Assembly: GCF_021631985.1 (NCBI RefSeq)
Contig: NZ_CP070225.1
Span: 5,208,001 to 5,272,000, forward strand
Direction: 5' to 3'
DNA: 64,000 bases
Source: Sandaracinus amylolyticus
Lineage (GTDB): Bacteria > Myxococcota_A > Polyangia > Polyangiales > Sandaracinaceae
Translations under genes and position numbers: made by a program
Shown: positions 40,487 to 48,882 of the stretch, piece by piece
How the letters are laid out: every line of letters begins with the position of its first letter
Numbering within the stretch: position 1 is the stretch's first letter
Notes under the pieces: generated by a model
The model's input: only the letters and a program-made list of their open reading frames with translations
Databases searched by the model: none
Told to the model about the DNA's origin: nothing

Positions 40487-42612
40487 CGCGTTCGACGCCG
40501 CGGGGTCGTCGTGGTGGGCGCCGCGCCCGGCACCGTGATCTCGATCTCCGCCGAGCCGACGTTCCCGCCCGCGTCGGTCGCGCGCACCGCGACGATGTGG
40601 GAGCCCGGCGCGAGCGACGAGAGGTCGAGCTCGAAGCGCTCGTCGCGGGTGTCGAGCAGATCGTCGGCGGGGAAGAAGACGAGCCACTCGCCGCCGTCGA
40701 CCGCGTACTCGAGCCGCGCGATCGGACCGACCGTGTCCACCGCGCGACCGGTCACGCGCGCACCGCTGGCGCCGAGCGGCTCGATCACGGGCGCGTGGTT
40801 GTCGACGAGGATCGGCTCGGACTCGAACGTCGATCGCAGCGCGAGCGACGCAGGGTTGCCGAGCTCGTCGCTCGCCTCGACCTGGATCACGTACCAGCCG
40901 TCGGGCACGGCGCTCGTGTTCCACGTGTACTCGGTCGCGCTCAGCGTCTCGTGCTCGCGGAGGATGTCGCGCCAGGTGCGCTGGCTCTCCTCGCGATAGC
41001 GGAGCCGATAGCGGATGCGATCGGAGTCCGGATTGTCGACGCGCCACGTGAGCCCGACGTTCGCCGACGGCGAAGGGAGCGCGTCGAGGTCACGCACGGC
41101 GGGCGTCGTGGGCGTGGTCGACGCGCCCTCGGTCGTGCTCGCCGCGCCGCGCTTGGTGCGCGCCTTCGTGCCGACGTCGGTCACGACCGGGCGCTGGTTC
41201 TGCGGCAGGTAGTACGCGGTCACTGCGCGCAGCGTCGCGCTGGGATCGTTGCCGAAGATCGCGCGGATCTGCAGGAAACGCGCGGCCCCGCTGCGGATCG
41301 GGCCGGGGGCCGAGAGGCTCGAGCTCCACTCGCTCCACGACGCGTCGGGGCGCTCGGTGTTGCCGCTGCGCGTCTGGAATTCGATCGGTCCGGTCCCGCG
41401 CCACGTGAGCTGGCCCCAGCGCGCGGGGAAGTCCGCGTCGAGCACCTTGCTCTGCCAGATCGCCTGCTGCGGTCGCTCCGCGAGCACGCGATAGACCGCC
41501 GCGCCGTCGCCGGTGGTGAGGTACGGCTGCGCGCCGAGCAGATCGAGCGAGAGCACCTGTCGCTCGTCGACGTCGACCCACACCGCGCTGGTGCGATCGG
41601 GCGCGATGCGAACCACGCGTCCGTCGTGTCCGATCGCCGCGTAGATCGTTCCGTCGTCGGCGAGCTGCAGCTGCGTGACGTGGCCTTCTTCCTGGCCCCA
41701 CACGCGCTCGGCGCGACCGTCGGTGCCGACCGTCCACACCCGCGCCTTGCCGGGCCGGGGGCGCGATGCGCGCGCGCTCGTCGCGCTGTGCTTCGTCGCG
41801 CCGCCCGACGACACCGCGGGCGCCTCGGGGAACTCGTTCGCCGCGACCGCGAGACGCCCCGCGCGCCATGCGAGCGAGGTGATCTCGTTGCCCGGGAAGT
41901 CGTGCACCACCTCCACGCGACCGGGCGCGGTGCTGCGCACGACGATCGCGTCGTCGCTCGTGCCCGCGTAGAGCGCGCCGTCGTCGGCGAGCGCGAGGCT
42001 CATCACGTGCGTCGCGCTCGAGTCCCACCACGTCTGGACGGACCCGTCGGGCGCGATCGCGTAGACGCGACCTTCGGGCCCGGTCGCCGCGAAGAGCACG
42101 CGACGGCGCGCGTCCCACACGAGGCTCCACACGTGCTCGGTCGCATCGGGCCGCGCGAGCTCGCGCACCGCGCCGCTCGCATCGATCGCGTAGATGCGTC
42201 CCTCGGGGAGCGTGCCCGCGTAGACGACGCCACCGTCGCCGATCGCCAGCGCGCTCACGAGGAGCTGACCGGTCTGCGCGAATGGCTCGACCGCGTCGCC
42301 GCGCAGCCGGAACACGCGACCGTCGTTGCCGGTGCCGAGGTAGACCGTGCCGTCGGCGGCGCGCGCCGAGGACCACACGAGCGCGACCTCGTCGGGCAGA
42401 CCGAGGCGACGCAGCTCGAGCCCCGGCGTCACGCGTCCGTCGGAGTAGACCGCGGTGCGTTGCAGCTCACCGGCCGCGAGCGACGTCGCGTCGTCGAGAT
42501 CGAACGAGCGTGTCGCGACCGCGCCTGCGCTCGAAGCACCGAGCCCGACGACGATCGACGACACCAGAGAGACAGCACCGGTGAGCAGGAGAACGCGGGC
42601 TCGGGTCTTCAT
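40483..42612 (-). CDS. Large exported beta-propeller protein with C-terminal Ig-like domains
   Basis: This 709-residue protein has a signal peptide (1-32). Residues 60-440 carry about six to eight repeats of the type ADGTVYLGTGNDGRVFRL, VYAGTLPEGRIYAID and LFAATGPEGRVYAIAPDG, which form a YVTN/SMP-30-like beta-propeller. Residues 460-705 look like fibronectin/Ig-type beta sandwiches (YRLRYREESQRTWRDI, ARLEYAVDGGEWLVFFP), ending in a Pro/Thr/Arg tail. Probably a surface or periplasmic ligand-binding protein. It is translationally coupled to the DUF418 gene and lies 14 bases after the S55-type gene. Confidence 0.8.
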   Translation of the reverse strand: MKTRARVLLLTGAVSLVSSIVVGLGASSAGAVATRSFDLDDATSLAAGELQRTAVYSDGRVTPGLELRRLGLPDEVALVWSSARAADGTVYLGTGNDGRVFRLRGDAVEPFAQTGQLLVSALAIGDGGVVYAGTLPEGRIYAIDASGAVRELARPDATEHVWSLVWDARRRVLFAATGPEGRVYAIAPDGSVQTWWDSSATHVMSLALADDGALYAGTSDDAIVVRSTAPGRVEVVHDFPGNEITSLAWRAGRLAVAANEFPEAPAVSSGGATKHSATSARASRPRPGKARVWTVGTDGRAERVWGQEEGHVTQLQLADDGTIYAAIGHDGRVVRIAPDRTSAVWVDVDERQVLSLDLLGAQPYLTTGDGAAVYRVLAERPQQAIWQSKVLDADFPARWGQLTWRGTGPIEFQTRSGNTERPDASWSEWSSSLSAPGPIRSGAARFLQIRAIFGNDPSATLRAVTAYYLPQNQRPVVTDVGTKARTKRGAASTTEGASTTPTTPAVRDLDALPSPSANVGLTWRVDNPDSDRIRYRLRYREESQRTWRDILREHETLSATEYTWNTSAVPDGWYVIQVEASDELGNPASLALRSTFESEPILVDNHAPVIEPLGASGARVTGRAVDTVGPIARLEYAVDGGEWLVFFPADDLLDTRDERFELDLSSLAPGSHIVAVRATDAGGNVGSAEIEITVPGAAPTTTTPRRRTR

Positions 42613-42626
42613 TCGGTCCGTTGTCT

Positions 42627-44585
42627 TCAGTCCGCCTCACGCGCGACGCGACGCACGCTCAGCTCCACCCGTGCTCCACCGCTCAGCACGACGTCCATGG
42701 GCACTTCGGCGCGGCGGTGCGTCACGAACGCGCGCGCGCGATCGGAGTCACCCGCCTGCTGCAGCGCATCGAGCGCCGAGCCCGGCAGCGAGCGCACGAC
42801 GTGGCCCGCCATCCGCAATCCGCGCGAGGTCGGAAGTCGCGTCGACACCACCATCGACGTGCGCGCGTAGCGCTCGCGCACCGCATCGATCGCGTGATCG
42901 AGCGTGCGCGGCTCGGGCCGCTCGACCTCCACCTCGGAGCCCGGCTGCACCATCACCGAGATGCTCTGCCCGGCTGCGCTCTCCGGCACGTCCACCGGCA
43001 CCATGCGCACTTCCTCGGGCATGCCGTAGCGACGCAGCACCACGCGCACGTTCACGCGCTCGCCGGGATCGACCTCGGTGCTCGCGACCGACGCATCGAC
43101 GATCTCCGCGGTCTCGTGGGCGAAGCGCATCGCGAGCTCGATCTCGATGCGCGTCGGGCGCGTGACCACGAAGGGGTTCACGAACGCGAGCTCGACGAGA
43201 TCGAAGCCGCGCAGCTGCTGCAGCGCGCTCGACGCGGCGGGACCGCTCGCGGAGAAGCCCGCGTCGTGCACCTCGACCGGCGTGGTGCGCCCGTCGATCC
43301 ACACGCGGCTCGTCGCGTCGAACATCACGTCGGCATGATCGGCCGCGACCGACTTCACCGCGTTCGTGATGCTCGTGAACACGAGCAGCGGCGTGAGCGC
43401 GCGGTGCGACGCGACCTCGAAGTTCCACTCGCTGCGCTGCGCGTCGGGCACGCCGGTCAGGCGCAGGCGCACCGGGATCATCGCGGGCTGCAGCTGCTGA
43501 TCGACGACGATCGTCGCCTGTCGGTCCTGCACCAGCGCCCCCACCGGCGCGACGGGCTCGGCGATCTTGAACGAGCGCTGGAAGCTCGCGAGGATGTGCA
43601 GCACGCGCGCGACCGCGGTGGGCAGACCGGTCTCGCCCGCCTCGAGCATCGGGTGCCCGAACGCGACGAGGCGATCACCCTGCACGTGGGTGACGGTGCC
43701 GACGACGTTCGACGCGATGTCGCCGCGTGCGAGCGTGACCGCGAGGCCACCACCATCGACGAAGCGCGCGGGCGGACCGCTCGTGGTCGTCGCCATCGTC
43801 CCGCCGCCGCCGGCCTGCAGCACGTCGAGCCCGAAGGGCGCGAGGTGCTCGCTCAGCATCGCGACGACGGAGGGCTCGAGCCCACCGACGAGCAGCGGCG
43901 TCGAGACGGGGATCATCGACGCGCCGCTGGTCGCCGCGGTGCGCGGGATCGCGAGGCGGCGCGACTGCTCCTCGAGCGCTGCGAACGCGCCGCGCGGCTC
44001 GGTGCCGAGGTACGGCCTCGCGCCGCGCAGGCGGTGCTCGAGCGATGCAGCACGGCGACCCGATCGCTCCTCGCGCGTCGCGGGCATCGGCATCGCGCCG
44101 GGGAACGAGTCGGGGCGCACCGGGCGATCGATCTCCGCGAGCATGCTGCGGATCGGCGTGACGCCTGCGACCGGCTGACGGCCGTAGGGCCATCCGTACG
44201 CGTACGCGCCGACGAGCCGATCCTCGAGATAGATCGGGCTGCCGCTCATCCCACCGACGGTCGGCGCCTCTTCGAGGATCGGATGGATGGTGCGGACGAG
44301 GATGAGGTCCTGATCGGGTCGGAAATCGTGAAGGACGTCGATGACCTCGACCTCGAAGCGCTCCGGCTGCGTGCCGCGGAACACGGTGAGCCCGTATCCG
44401 CGCATCCCGGGCCGGACCTCGGAGACCTCCATGATCGCCGCGCCTACTCCGCGCAGCTGACCGATGGCGATCGGTGCGTCGGAGAGCGCAGTGCCCGCGC
44501 AGACGAGCGCGAGCGCAGCGAGAAGGACCGTCAGAGCGCGGCGCAACGACACTGCACGCGCGGGGCGAGGCGAGGAGGCTCCCAC
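42627..44585 (-). CDS. SpoIVB-type (S55) peptidase-like exported protein
   Basis: This protein has 652 residues. A signal peptide (about 1-38) precedes a region with VRPGMRGYGLTVFRGTQPERFEVEV, then GGMSGSPIYLEDRLVGAYAYGWPYG (Ser114 as the candidate nucleophile), and later GDIASNVVGTVTHVQGDRLVAFGHPML. These are the motifs of the SpoIVB peptidase S55 family. In SpoIVB the FGxxGH element precedes the GMSGSP serine; here the order is reversed, as in a sub-family known from deltaproteobacteria. The C-terminal half is beta-rich. It may be an envelope protease or a non-proteolytic relative. The GTG start has no clear ribosome site; a GTG near 44551 is an alternative. Confidence 0.78.
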   Translation of the reverse strand: MGASSPRPARAVSLRRALTVLLAALALVCAGTALSDAPIAIGQLRGVGAAIMEVSEVRPGMRGYGLTVFRGTQPERFEVEVIDVLHDFRPDQDLILVRTIHPILEEAPTVGGMSGSPIYLEDRLVGAYAYGWPYGRQPVAGVTPIRSMLAEIDRPVRPDSFPGAMPMPATREERSGRRAASLEHRLRGARPYLGTEPRGAFAALEEQSRRLAIPRTAATSGASMIPVSTPLLVGGLEPSVVAMLSEHLAPFGLDVLQAGGGGTMATTTSGPPARFVDGGGLAVTLARGDIASNVVGTVTHVQGDRLVAFGHPMLEAGETGLPTAVARVLHILASFQRSFKIAEPVAPVGALVQDRQATIVVDQQLQPAMIPVRLRLTGVPDAQRSEWNFEVASHRALTPLLVFTSITNAVKSVAADHADVMFDATSRVWIDGRTTPVEVHDAGFSASGPAASSALQQLRGFDLVELAFVNPFVVTRPTRIEIELAMRFAHETAEIVDASVASTEVDPGERVNVRVVLRRYGMPEEVRMVPVDVPESAAGQSISVMVQPGSEVEVERPEPRTLDHAIDAVRERYARTSMVVSTRLPTSRGLRMAGHVVRSLPGSALDALQQAGDSDRARAFVTHRRAEVPMDVVLSGGARVELSVRRVAREAD

Positions 44586-44695
44586 GTCGCGCCGACTGTA
44601 ACAGAGCGTCGCGAGCGAAGCTCGCAGCGCCCCGGTCGTTCAGCGAGGGACGGAAACCGCTCGCGGCGCTCGGTCCGCGAACCCACGAAACGGAG

Positions 44696-44726
44696 CGAGC
44701 CCCGCGCCTCTCGGCCGCGGGGCTCG
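44696..44726 (-). terminator. Hairpin downstream of the lone receiver gene
   Basis: CGAGCCCCGCG pairs with CGCGGGGCTCG around a 9-base loop, about 20 bases past the minus-strand stop at 44746. No U-tract. Confidence 0.55.
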
Positions 44727-44745
44727 CGTCATCGAGTCGACTGGG

Positions 44746-45261
44746 TCACTCGGCGGGGGCGAGCTCGCCGTCGCCGTCCACCAGCTCTTCGACCAGCTCC
44801 GCGCCCGCGTTCGTCAGGCGCTGCAGGAGCTCGAAGAGCACCTCGACGCGGAACGGCTTGATCAGCATCAGCGCCGCGCCCGCGACCTTCGCGGCGAGGC
44901 GCAGGTCGTGGCTCTCCTCGCTGCTCATCAGCACGACCGGGATGCCGGGGTGCTCCTGGCGGATGCGCCGCGCGACCTCGAGCCCGCTGATGCCGGGAAG
45001 CCCCTGATCGATCAGCACGAGGTCCGCGGGCCACTGCGCGATCACCGCGAGCGCCGCCTCGCCGGAGCTGGTGCCCACGACGCGCGCGCCGTGCACCGTC
45101 AGCATCCTCGCCAGGCGCCACTGCGTGTCGGGGTCGTCCTCGACGACGAGGACACCGCTCTCGCGCGGCATTTTGGCGACCACCTCGTCCGCGACCACCT
45201 CTGCGGTCACGACCTCGTCGGGTCCTTCGATCTGGAATTCGATCTCGCGCGTGTCGGCCAT
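44746..45261 (-). CDS. Stand-alone response-regulator receiver protein
   Basis: This protein has 171 residues. A short acidic N-terminal tail (1-45) precedes a complete receiver domain: acidic pair EDDPDT, phospho-acceptor VLIDQGLPG, Ser/Thr switch position in MSSEES and the conserved LIKPFR lysine. There is no output domain. It probably acts as a diffusible phospho-signal or is phosphorylated by an unlinked histidine kinase. The ATG at 45261 (MADTREI) was chosen. Transcribed alone from a 300-base upstream region. Confidence 0.86.
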   Translation of the reverse strand: MADTREIEFQIEGPDEVVTAEVVADEVVAKMPRESGVLVVEDDPDTQWRLARMLTVHGARVVGTSSGEAALAVIAQWPADLVLIDQGLPGISGLEVARRIRQEHPGIPVVLMSSEESHDLRLAAKVAGAALMLIKPFRVEVLFELLQRLTNAGAELVEELVDGDGELAPAE

Positions 45262-45567
45262 CGTTCGGGTCTCTTCCGGAGAGAACGGCTGGTTCGCCGG
45301 AAAAATGACTGCAGCTCTCGAGGAACACTGCGGGGAACGTCTCGGGTCGACCGACCCCCTCCTCCTCCTCCCCCCTGGAGAAGGCGTCGTGTGCGTGCTG
45401 GAAACCACGCGAATCACGACGTCGGAGGCCTGTCGGCCTGGCCCAATAACGCTTGAGTGGAGCCGAGTATGCGAGCCCCGGGGCCGAGCCGCAACGCATA
45501 TGGGGCCGCGTCCCCGGAACGCAACGCGTCGTTGCCCGCGTCGTCACGCGCAAGCTAATCTCGCGCC
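45262..45567. other. Divergent promoter region (306 bases) without a gene
   Basis: Lies between the receiver gene (minus) and the HAD gene (plus). It holds a C/T-rich run (45355-45380), no convincing open frame, and a possible promoter next to the HAD start at 45532-45561. Confidence 0.6.
45532..45561 (+). promoter_or_regulatory. Possible promoter giving a leaderless HAD mRNA
   Basis: TTGCCC (45532-45537) and TAATCT (45556-45561) are 18 bases apart. The GTG begins six bases after the -10, so a start at +1 would make a leaderless transcript. The -10 matches 4 of 6. Confidence 0.35.
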
Positions 45568-46317
45568 GTGCGACCGCCCCCCCTTCCTCATCAGACGAAC
45601 GTCCTCCGCGCCGCGCTCGAGCGCATCGCGGGATGGAGCGAGATCGAGGGCGCGCGCACGCCCGTCGTGGTGTTCGATCTCGACGCGACGCTCTACGACA
45701 ACCGCCCGCGAACGCTCGAGATCCTCATGGAGTATCGCGAAGAGGTCGTGGAGTCGGAGCCCGAGGTCGCCGACTCGCTGGCGACGCTGACGAGCGAGCA
45801 CATCGAGTATCTGCTGAGCGACACGCTGCGCGGCTGTGGGATCACGGCGGCGAGCGTGGTGGCCGACGTCACGCGGTACTGGCACGACCGGTTCTTCACC
45901 GACGACTACCTGCAGCACGATGCAGCGCTCGACGGGGCAGCCGAGTACGTGCGCGCCTGCCACGAGGCAGGAGGCATCATCGTGTACCTCACGGGGCGCG
46001 ACATCCCGGGGATGTTCCTCGGCACGGTCGCGAGCCTGCGCGACAGCGGCTTCCCGATCGGCGTCGCGGGGACCGAGCTGGTGCTGAAGCCGGACGCGAA
46101 CCTGCCCGACGAAGCCTTCAAGCGCGGCGCGCTGCCGACGCTCGATCGACTCGGCGATCTCGTCGCGTTCTTCGACAACGAGCCGGCGAACTGCAACCTC
46201 GCGAAGGCGATGTACCCCGACTGCACCGTGGTGCTGCTCGAGACGCAGAAGGTGCCGTACGCGCCGGATCCCGCGGCCGACGTCGAGGTCGGCGTGAGCG
46301 ACTTCCGCATCGGCTGA
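45568..46317 (+). CDS. HAD-superfamily hydrolase
   Basis: This 249-residue protein has motif I FDLDATLYD (nucleophile Asp37, general acid Asp39), motif II YLTGRD and motif IV FFDNEPAN, with a conserved Lys between them (KRGALPTLDR). This is the haloacid-dehalogenase phosphatase fold, probably acting on a phosphorylated metabolite in the cytoplasm. A helical cap lies at about residues 45-120. The start is a GTG with a possible leaderless promoter just upstream. No operon partner. Confidence 0.86.
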   Translation: MRPPPLPHQTNVLRAALERIAGWSEIEGARTPVVVFDLDATLYDNRPRTLEILMEYREEVVESEPEVADSLATLTSEHIEYLLSDTLRGCGITAASVVADVTRYWHDRFFTDDYLQHDAALDGAAEYVRACHEAGGIIVYLTGRDIPGMFLGTVASLRDSGFPIGVAGTELVLKPDANLPDEAFKRGALPTLDRLGDLVAFFDNEPANCNLAKAMYPDCTVVLLETQKVPYAPDPAADVEVGVSDFRIG

Positions 46318-46358
46318 CCGGCGGCGCTCTTACGAGAGCGGGCCCTCGCGAGCACGAC

Positions 46359-46426
46359 GCAAGCGGGGCTGGGGCCCCGCGCGCAGCGCGAAGCGGCCGG
46401 GGGTCGACAGGGGGGCGGAGCCCCCC
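46359..46426. repeat. GC-rich intergenic element, copy C
   Basis: GCAAGCGGGGCTGGGGCCCC (46359-46378) is followed by CGCGCGCAGCGCGAAGC and a G-rich hairpin (46410-46426, GGGGGGC with GCCCCCC). Same plan as the elements at 5069-5126 and 24107-24160. It lies between two convergent genes. Confidence 0.55.
46410..46426. terminator. G-rich hairpin between convergent HAD and exported-protein genes
   Basis: Seven-base stem GGGGGGC/GCCCCCC with a GGA loop. It lies nine bases past the stop of the minus-strand gene and 93 bases past the HAD stop. It could act in both directions. Confidence 0.45.
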
Positions 46427-46434
46427 GGGGAAGC

Positions 46435-46971
46435 TCAGCGGAACTCGCTGAGGTGCGTGATGTACCAGCGGTCGTCCCACGCGATCATCGTGCGGACCTC
46501 GATGCGGCGCTCTTCGTCGCCGACGCGATAGACGAGCCAGTTGTGGCGCTGCGCCCAGTACGGCAGCCGGTTCGACTCCTCGCGCAGGCGCACCCACGCG
46601 CGACGGCGCGAGAGCTCGAAGCGCACGAACTCCGCGCGTGACGCGTCGGCGCCGAGCTGCGCGTGCAGCTCGTGGATGTCGTCCTCGTACATGCGGAAGA
46701 TGCGGTCGTAGAGCCCGTCGGGATCGGCGATGCCCTTGATCGCGCGGAACGCCTCGCGCGAGAGGAAGAAGTCGTGCGCGAGCGCGGGCTGGTCCTGCGC
46801 GATCGCCTGGATCAAGCGGCGGGCGCGCTCGTCGATGTCGCCCGGGCCCGGGCGCGGCGGCGCCTCGGTGAGCTCGGCGCGGTTGTGCTCGGGGATGACG
46901 ACGTCCTGTGCGAGCGCGAACGTCGGGATCACGAGGAGCGCACACAGCGCGAGCACGAAGCGGCGGGTCAT
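46435..46971 (-). CDS. Exported protein of unknown function
   Basis: This 178-residue protein has a signal peptide (1-23, ending ALAQD). A helical body (DERARRLIQAIAQDQPALAHDFFLSREAFRAI) contains conserved-looking charged and aromatic positions and ends RTMIAWDDRWYITHLSEFR, a late strand pair reminiscent of NTF2-like folds. Function unknown. The ATG at 46971 was chosen; GGAGG lies 11 bases upstream. Confidence 0.66.
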   Translation of the reverse strand: MTRRFVLALCALLVIPTFALAQDVVIPEHNRAELTEAPPRPGPGDIDERARRLIQAIAQDQPALAHDFFLSREAFRAIKGIADPDGLYDRIFRMYEDDIHELHAQLGADASRAEFVRFELSRRRAWVRLREESNRLPYWAQRHNWLVYRVGDEERRIEVRTMIAWDDRWYITHLSEFR

Positions 46972-47050
46972 GGCGCGCGGAACCTCCACCGTCGTGCTCG
47001 CTCGCGCAAGCGTCCGTTGACGGCGGGGCCGCGCGCGGCAACCGTTCGGT

Positions 47051-48856
47051 GTGCACTCGCATCGCTCTTCGATGGCGCTCGCGCTCGTGCTCTCGGTCGG
47101 CTGCGCGAGCGGTGGAGGAGATCGGACCGACTCCGGCGCGACGCTGGAAGACGCGCCTCCGTCGAGCTCGATCGACGCGCCGATCGTCGACGGCGAGCCG
47201 CGCGCCGATCACCGCCGTCCGAGCTGGACGTGGTCGGTGCCCGAGGGCGCGACCGCGTTCCGGCTGCGCGTCGACGGCGGGCTCTGGGGCGACGTGCCGC
47301 TCGCGACGACGACGTACACCGCGATCACCGATCTCGTCGATGGACGGCACACGTTCGAGGTGCAGGCGCGCGATGCGATGGGCGGCTACGGGCCCTCGGG
47401 CACGTTCGAGACCGACGTCGTCGTGCGCGAGGGCGGCGGATGGTGGCGTCAGGATCGCGTGATGGCGACGACGCCGTACGAGCACGTCGCCGCGATCTCG
47501 GCGCACAACGCGTACGAGGACGGGCTCGCGACCGCGGCGGAGAACCTCGATGCGACGCTCGCGCGCATGCACGCGGCCCAGACGGCGGGCGCGGATCTGA
47601 TCGAGCTCGATCTCGTCGACGGCGGTGAGGCCGTGCTGATCGATCACGACGACACCGGCGCGACCGCGCGTGCAGCGCTGTCCGACGTGCTCGACGATCC
47701 GATGCTGCGCGAGGGCGATCAGGTGCTCTTCCTCGAGATCAAGGAGAGCACCGCGAGCGAGCCCTTCGTGCGCAGGTTGCTCGACGTGATCGCCGCGCAT
47801 CGTGCCGACTACGCGCGCGCGGGGCGGCACGTGGTGCTGCGGGCGTTCCACTCGGTGCGCACCCATCTCGACATGGCGCGCGCGCTGCTCGACTCCGACG
47901 AGTACGCGCTGCTGCGGCCCTACGTGCGGCTCAGCGTGCTCTTCGAGCGCAATGCCGCGACGGCCGAGCTCGTGAGCGCGGCCGCGAGCAACGGCTACGA
48001 CATGGTCGAGCTCGAGTACATGACGCGCGAGCTGATGACCCACGTGGTGCGGGCGCGCGCGCTCGGGCTCGGCGTGAACGTGTTCACCGTGCCGGTCGCG
48101 TTCGGCGAGGTGTTCGTCGCGAACGCGCGCGAGAGCGTCGACGCGATCACGGTGGACTATCCGGTCGCGTCGGCGCGTGCGGTCGTGGAGGACGACAACG
48201 CGCTCTTCTTCGTCGACGCGTCGCGCGTGACCGATGCGAGCACGACGACGATCCCGTGGTACCGCGCCGACACGACCGCGCAGTCCCTCGCGGTGGGCCG
48301 CGCGGGCGCACCGCTGCTGCGCATCGGCGCATCGACCGATGCGCTCGTGTTCGGGCACCTCGTGTTCGAGTCGAGCGCGACGCGCGCGGCCCCGCTCTAC
48401 GATGCCGACGCGCGCGCTGGCGAGGGCGTGCTGCTCGCGACCGTCGTGCGGTTCGCGAGGACGACGATCGCCGACGGGACGACGATGAGCGTGATCGCGA
48501 AGAGCGACACCGGCGCGTGGGCGCTCGAGCTGTTCGACGCGGCAGGCGAGCCCGCGACCGTGCTGCGCTTCGGCGTCTACGTGGGCGGGGGATACCAGTA
48601 CGCGACGGTGCCCGCGACCGCGCTCACGACGACGCGCGCGCACTTCGTGACGTGCGCGTACGACGGCGACGGCGGCGTGCGCATGTGGATCGACGACGAC
48701 GACACCGCGGTGACGGTGGTGAGCACGACGGGCGAGATCGCGAACAACGACGTGCCGGCGACGCTCGGTGCCGATCCCCAGGCCGACGGCACGACGCGCT
48801 TCCACTTCGACGGCGCGATCCAGATGGCGCTGATGCAGGCGTGGGGCCCGCACTGA
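47051..48856 (+). CDS. Lipoprotein with GDPD-like phosphodiesterase and LamG-like domains
   Basis: This 601-residue protein has a signal peptide and lipobox-like VLSVGC. A beta-rich region (55-125) precedes a TIM-barrel phosphodiesterase-like domain (about 145-385): the AISAHNAYEDG motif (His, Asn), LIELDLVDGGEAVLIDHDD with the acidic pair and His, and the late NVFTVPV and DAITVDYP. GDPD enzymes hydrolyse glycerophosphodiesters to glycerol-3-phosphate. The C-terminal 200 residues (LLRIGASTDALVFGHLVFESS) look like a LamG/concanavalin beta sandwich that may bind glycans. The first histidine is in an SAHN context rather than HRG, so PI-PLC-like or sphingomyelinase-D-like activity is possible. 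A GTG at 47051 or an ATG at 47072 may start it. Confidence 0.74.
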   Translation: MHSHRSSMALALVLSVGCASGGGDRTDSGATLEDAPPSSSIDAPIVDGEPRADHRRPSWTWSVPEGATAFRLRVDGGLWGDVPLATTTYTAITDLVDGRHTFEVQARDAMGGYGPSGTFETDVVVREGGGWWRQDRVMATTPYEHVAAISAHNAYEDGLATAAENLDATLARMHAAQTAGADLIELDLVDGGEAVLIDHDDTGATARAALSDVLDDPMLREGDQVLFLEIKESTASEPFVRRLLDVIAAHRADYARAGRHVVLRAFHSVRTHLDMARALLDSDEYALLRPYVRLSVLFERNAATAELVSAAASNGYDMVELEYMTRELMTHVVRARALGLGVNVFTVPVAFGEVFVANARESVDAITVDYPVASARAVVEDDNALFFVDASRVTDASTTTIPWYRADTTAQSLAVGRAGAPLLRIGASTDALVFGHLVFESSATRAAPLYDADARAGEGVLLATVVRFARTTIADGTTMSVIAKSDTGAWALELFDAAGEPATVLRFGVYVGGGYQYATVPATALTTTRAHFVTCAYDGDGGVRMWIDDDDTAVTVVSTTGEIANNDVPATLGADPQADGTTRFHFDGAIQMALMQAWGPH

Positions 48857-48882
48857 GAGCGCCGTGAACGCGCCGCGCTCAT

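Noticed and set aside
44641-44745. Second small gene beside the receiver
   Set aside because: Only a hairpin and short frames without a ribosome site.
46118-48853. Open frame of over 900 codons on the minus strand
   Set aside because: Antisense to the GDPD-like and HAD genes, with Arg/His-rich composition and no domains.
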